Source: CADEED01 sp035502995 (GTDB lineage: Bacteria > Pseudomonadota > Gammaproteobacteria > Steroidobacterales > Steroidobacteraceae). Taken from it: 64,000 nt of DNA. This document shows positions 63,452 through 64,000 of the stretch, piece after piece. The notes beneath the pieces are model-generated. The model was not told the DNA's origin and searched no databases. It saw only the letters and a list, made by a program, of their open reading frames with translations. How positions within the stretch are numbered: the stretch's first letter is position 1; every line of letters starts with the position of its first letter. A program made the translations under genes and the position numbers. The stretch covers positions 65,536-129,535 of the forward strand of contig DATJTW010000023.1 of the NCBI GenBank assembly GCA_035502995.1. Reading direction: 5' to 3'.

Positions 63452-63798
63452 GGGCCTGTAGCACAGCGGTTAGTGCAGGGGACTCATCTATATATAGGTG
63501 CCTGCGCGGGGATGACTCGCGCAGTGGACGGGATGAATTCAGGGAAACCTTCGCCGGACTGCTTCGCAGAAGAAGACCGACATGGCAATCCTGAGCCAAG
63601 CCCGCGCTACAGCGCGGGAAGGTGCAGAGACTACCTGGGGGCTCGAGTGCCCTTGATGACAGGCTAGAGCGTCCCGCACCCCACCGGGTGGTTGGTCTGA
63701 CTAACTACCCGCGGGTGAAGAGATAGTCCGCGCGGGGAGGAAACTCTCCGGGAAAGCGAATCCCTTGGTCCTTGGTTCGAATCCAAGCAGGCCCACCA
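63452..63798 (+). tRNA. tRNA-Ile2(CAU), interrupted by an intron
   Basis: Exons 63452-63487 and 63759-63798 join to a 76-base cloverleaf: acceptor GGGCCTG with CAGGCCC, D-stem GCAC/GTGC, anticodon stem GGGGA/TCCCT, loop CTCATAA with anticodon CAT, T-arm CTTGG-TTCGAAT-CCAAG, discriminator A and encoded CCA. The GACTCATAATC and CTTGGTC segments match tRNA-Ile2, whose C34 is converted to lysidine to read AUA, rather than tRNA-Met. All stems pair perfectly after removal of the intron. Confidence 0.93.
63488..63758 (+). ncRNA. Group I intron (IC3-like) in tRNA-Ile2
   Basis: 271 bases inserted after the anticodon. P1 is CAT|CTAT-AT-ATAGGTG, with the U-G wobble at the splice site and guide GGTG. 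Q element GCAATCCTGAGCCAAG (63585-63600), P6a hairpin CCCGCGC-TACA-GCGCGGG, R element GGTGCAGAGACTA (63621-63633), S element AAGAGATAGTCC (63718-63729); P7 pairs GACTA with TAGTC. It ends with G63758. The site matches the Azoarcus tRNA-Ile intron as I recall it. Too short for a homing endonuclease; expected to self-splice. Confidence 0.93.
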
Positions 63799-63933
63799 AC
63801 CCCGCGTTGTCGCACATCTGTCAGACGCCACGAGGGCCTTTTCGAGGCCGTGCCTGAGTGTCCCCCGCCGGGAAACCGGGTTAGCTCATCGTGACCCGGA
63901 AGGAAAGAATTACCGGTCAGGCGAGGGATAACC
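63799..63933. other. Gap downstream of tRNA
   Basis: 135 bases with an imperfect hairpin GAGGGCCTTTTCGAGGCC-like stem near 63832 and nothing else recognised. A promoter for the last gene may lie here. Confidence 0.3.
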
Positions 63934-64000
63934 ATGAGTGCGGATGCACCGGCTGTGAGGCGTCATTGGGGGCTGCCAGGTTTCAGGGGTCTGGCGCTGA
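63934..64000 (+). CDS. Start of an unidentified gene (partial)
   Basis: ATG 63934 with GAGGGA seven bases upstream; the frame stays open to the window end and begins MSADAPAVRRHWGLPGFRGL. Only 22 residues are visible, so the product cannot be named. The good ribosome site is the main support. Confidence 0.55.
   Translation, partial: MSADAPAVRRHWGLPGFRGLAL

Noticed and set aside
63473..63667. 64-residue plus-strand frame in the tRNA intron
   Set aside because: Lies in structured ribozyme sequence; no homing-endonuclease motif.
63705..63935. 76-residue minus-strand frame containing GGPAWIRTKDQGI
   Set aside because: This is the well-known false translation of antisense tRNA sequence, here covering the 3' exon.
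1..64000. CRISPR arrays, insertion sequences, rRNA operon, attachment sites
   Set aside because: No regularly spaced repeats, transposase motifs or rRNA sequence were seen. The inserted DNA in the tRNA is a group I intron, not an integrated element.

Overview
The window is high-G+C DNA (roughly two thirds G+C by eye) from a Gram-negative proteobacterium. Outer-membrane proteins (MipA-like, porin), lipoproteins, Tat substrates, HrpB, YpfJ, DUF2799, bactofilins and a tRNA gene with encoded CCA all fit. The mix of tryptophan halogenases, glycosidases, GGDEF/EAL proteins and an MglA/roadblock module suggests a free-living Gammaproteobacterium near Xanthomonadales, Steroidobacterales or Nevskiales; this placement is inference. 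It reads as ordinary chromosome: no transposase, prophage or CRISPR array was seen. The only mobile-type element is a self-splicing intron inside a tRNA gene, plus a few short palindromic repeats.

Layout. 1-4.5 kb: DUF3019 and MipA genes on the minus strand, a DUF6438 protein, then a minus-strand operon of ECF sigma factor, membrane anti-sigma-like protein and a subtilisin-fold protein that has lost its catalytic serine. 4.5-11 kb: PAS sensor kinase, HAD phosphatase with DUF1349 protein, LysE exporter, M48 membrane protease and a Tat-exported Gfo/Idh/MocA oxidoreductase. 11-14.3 kb: a divergent (alpha/alpha)6 glycosidase and two small unknown proteins.

14.3-22.7 kb is the most distinctive part: an OxyR-like regulator without redox cysteines, translationally coupled to a tryptophan-halogenase-type flavoprotein, followed by halogenase-antiporter-halogenase-antiporter. 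The last four genes look like a tandem duplication of a halogenase/antiporter pair. 22.8-26.2 kb carries an operon of outer-membrane barrel, PstS-like periplasmic protein and membrane diguanylate cyclase, with a CRP-type site upstream. 26-35.6 kb holds two secreted or zinc metallopeptidases, a GH9 glycosidase coupled to an amidohydrolase, a DUF418 membrane protein, a serine beta-lactamase-fold protein and two bactofilins. 35.8-48.2 kb holds a very large exported repeat protein, a LuxR-HTH/VOC fusion, a DUF1800/DUF1501 pair, a tandem redoxin, a VOC protein and a GGDEF/EAL protein.

48.2-58.3 kb: a compact autoregulated-looking operon (membrane protein, XRE repressor, 28-residue membrane peptide), GrpB, YpfJ, HrpB, a quinone-oxidoreductase-like dehydrogenase, DUF2799, PhoX and a thioredoxin-domain protein. 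58.6-62.2 kb: a five-gene module of two Ras-like/MglA-like GTPases, two roadblock/LC7 proteins and a two-domain unknown, probably a signalling or polarity switch. It is followed by an SPFH membrane protein with a small ribbon-helix-helix protein, and by a tRNA-Ile(CAU) gene interrupted by a group I intron. The last 67 bases begin a gene that runs off the window.
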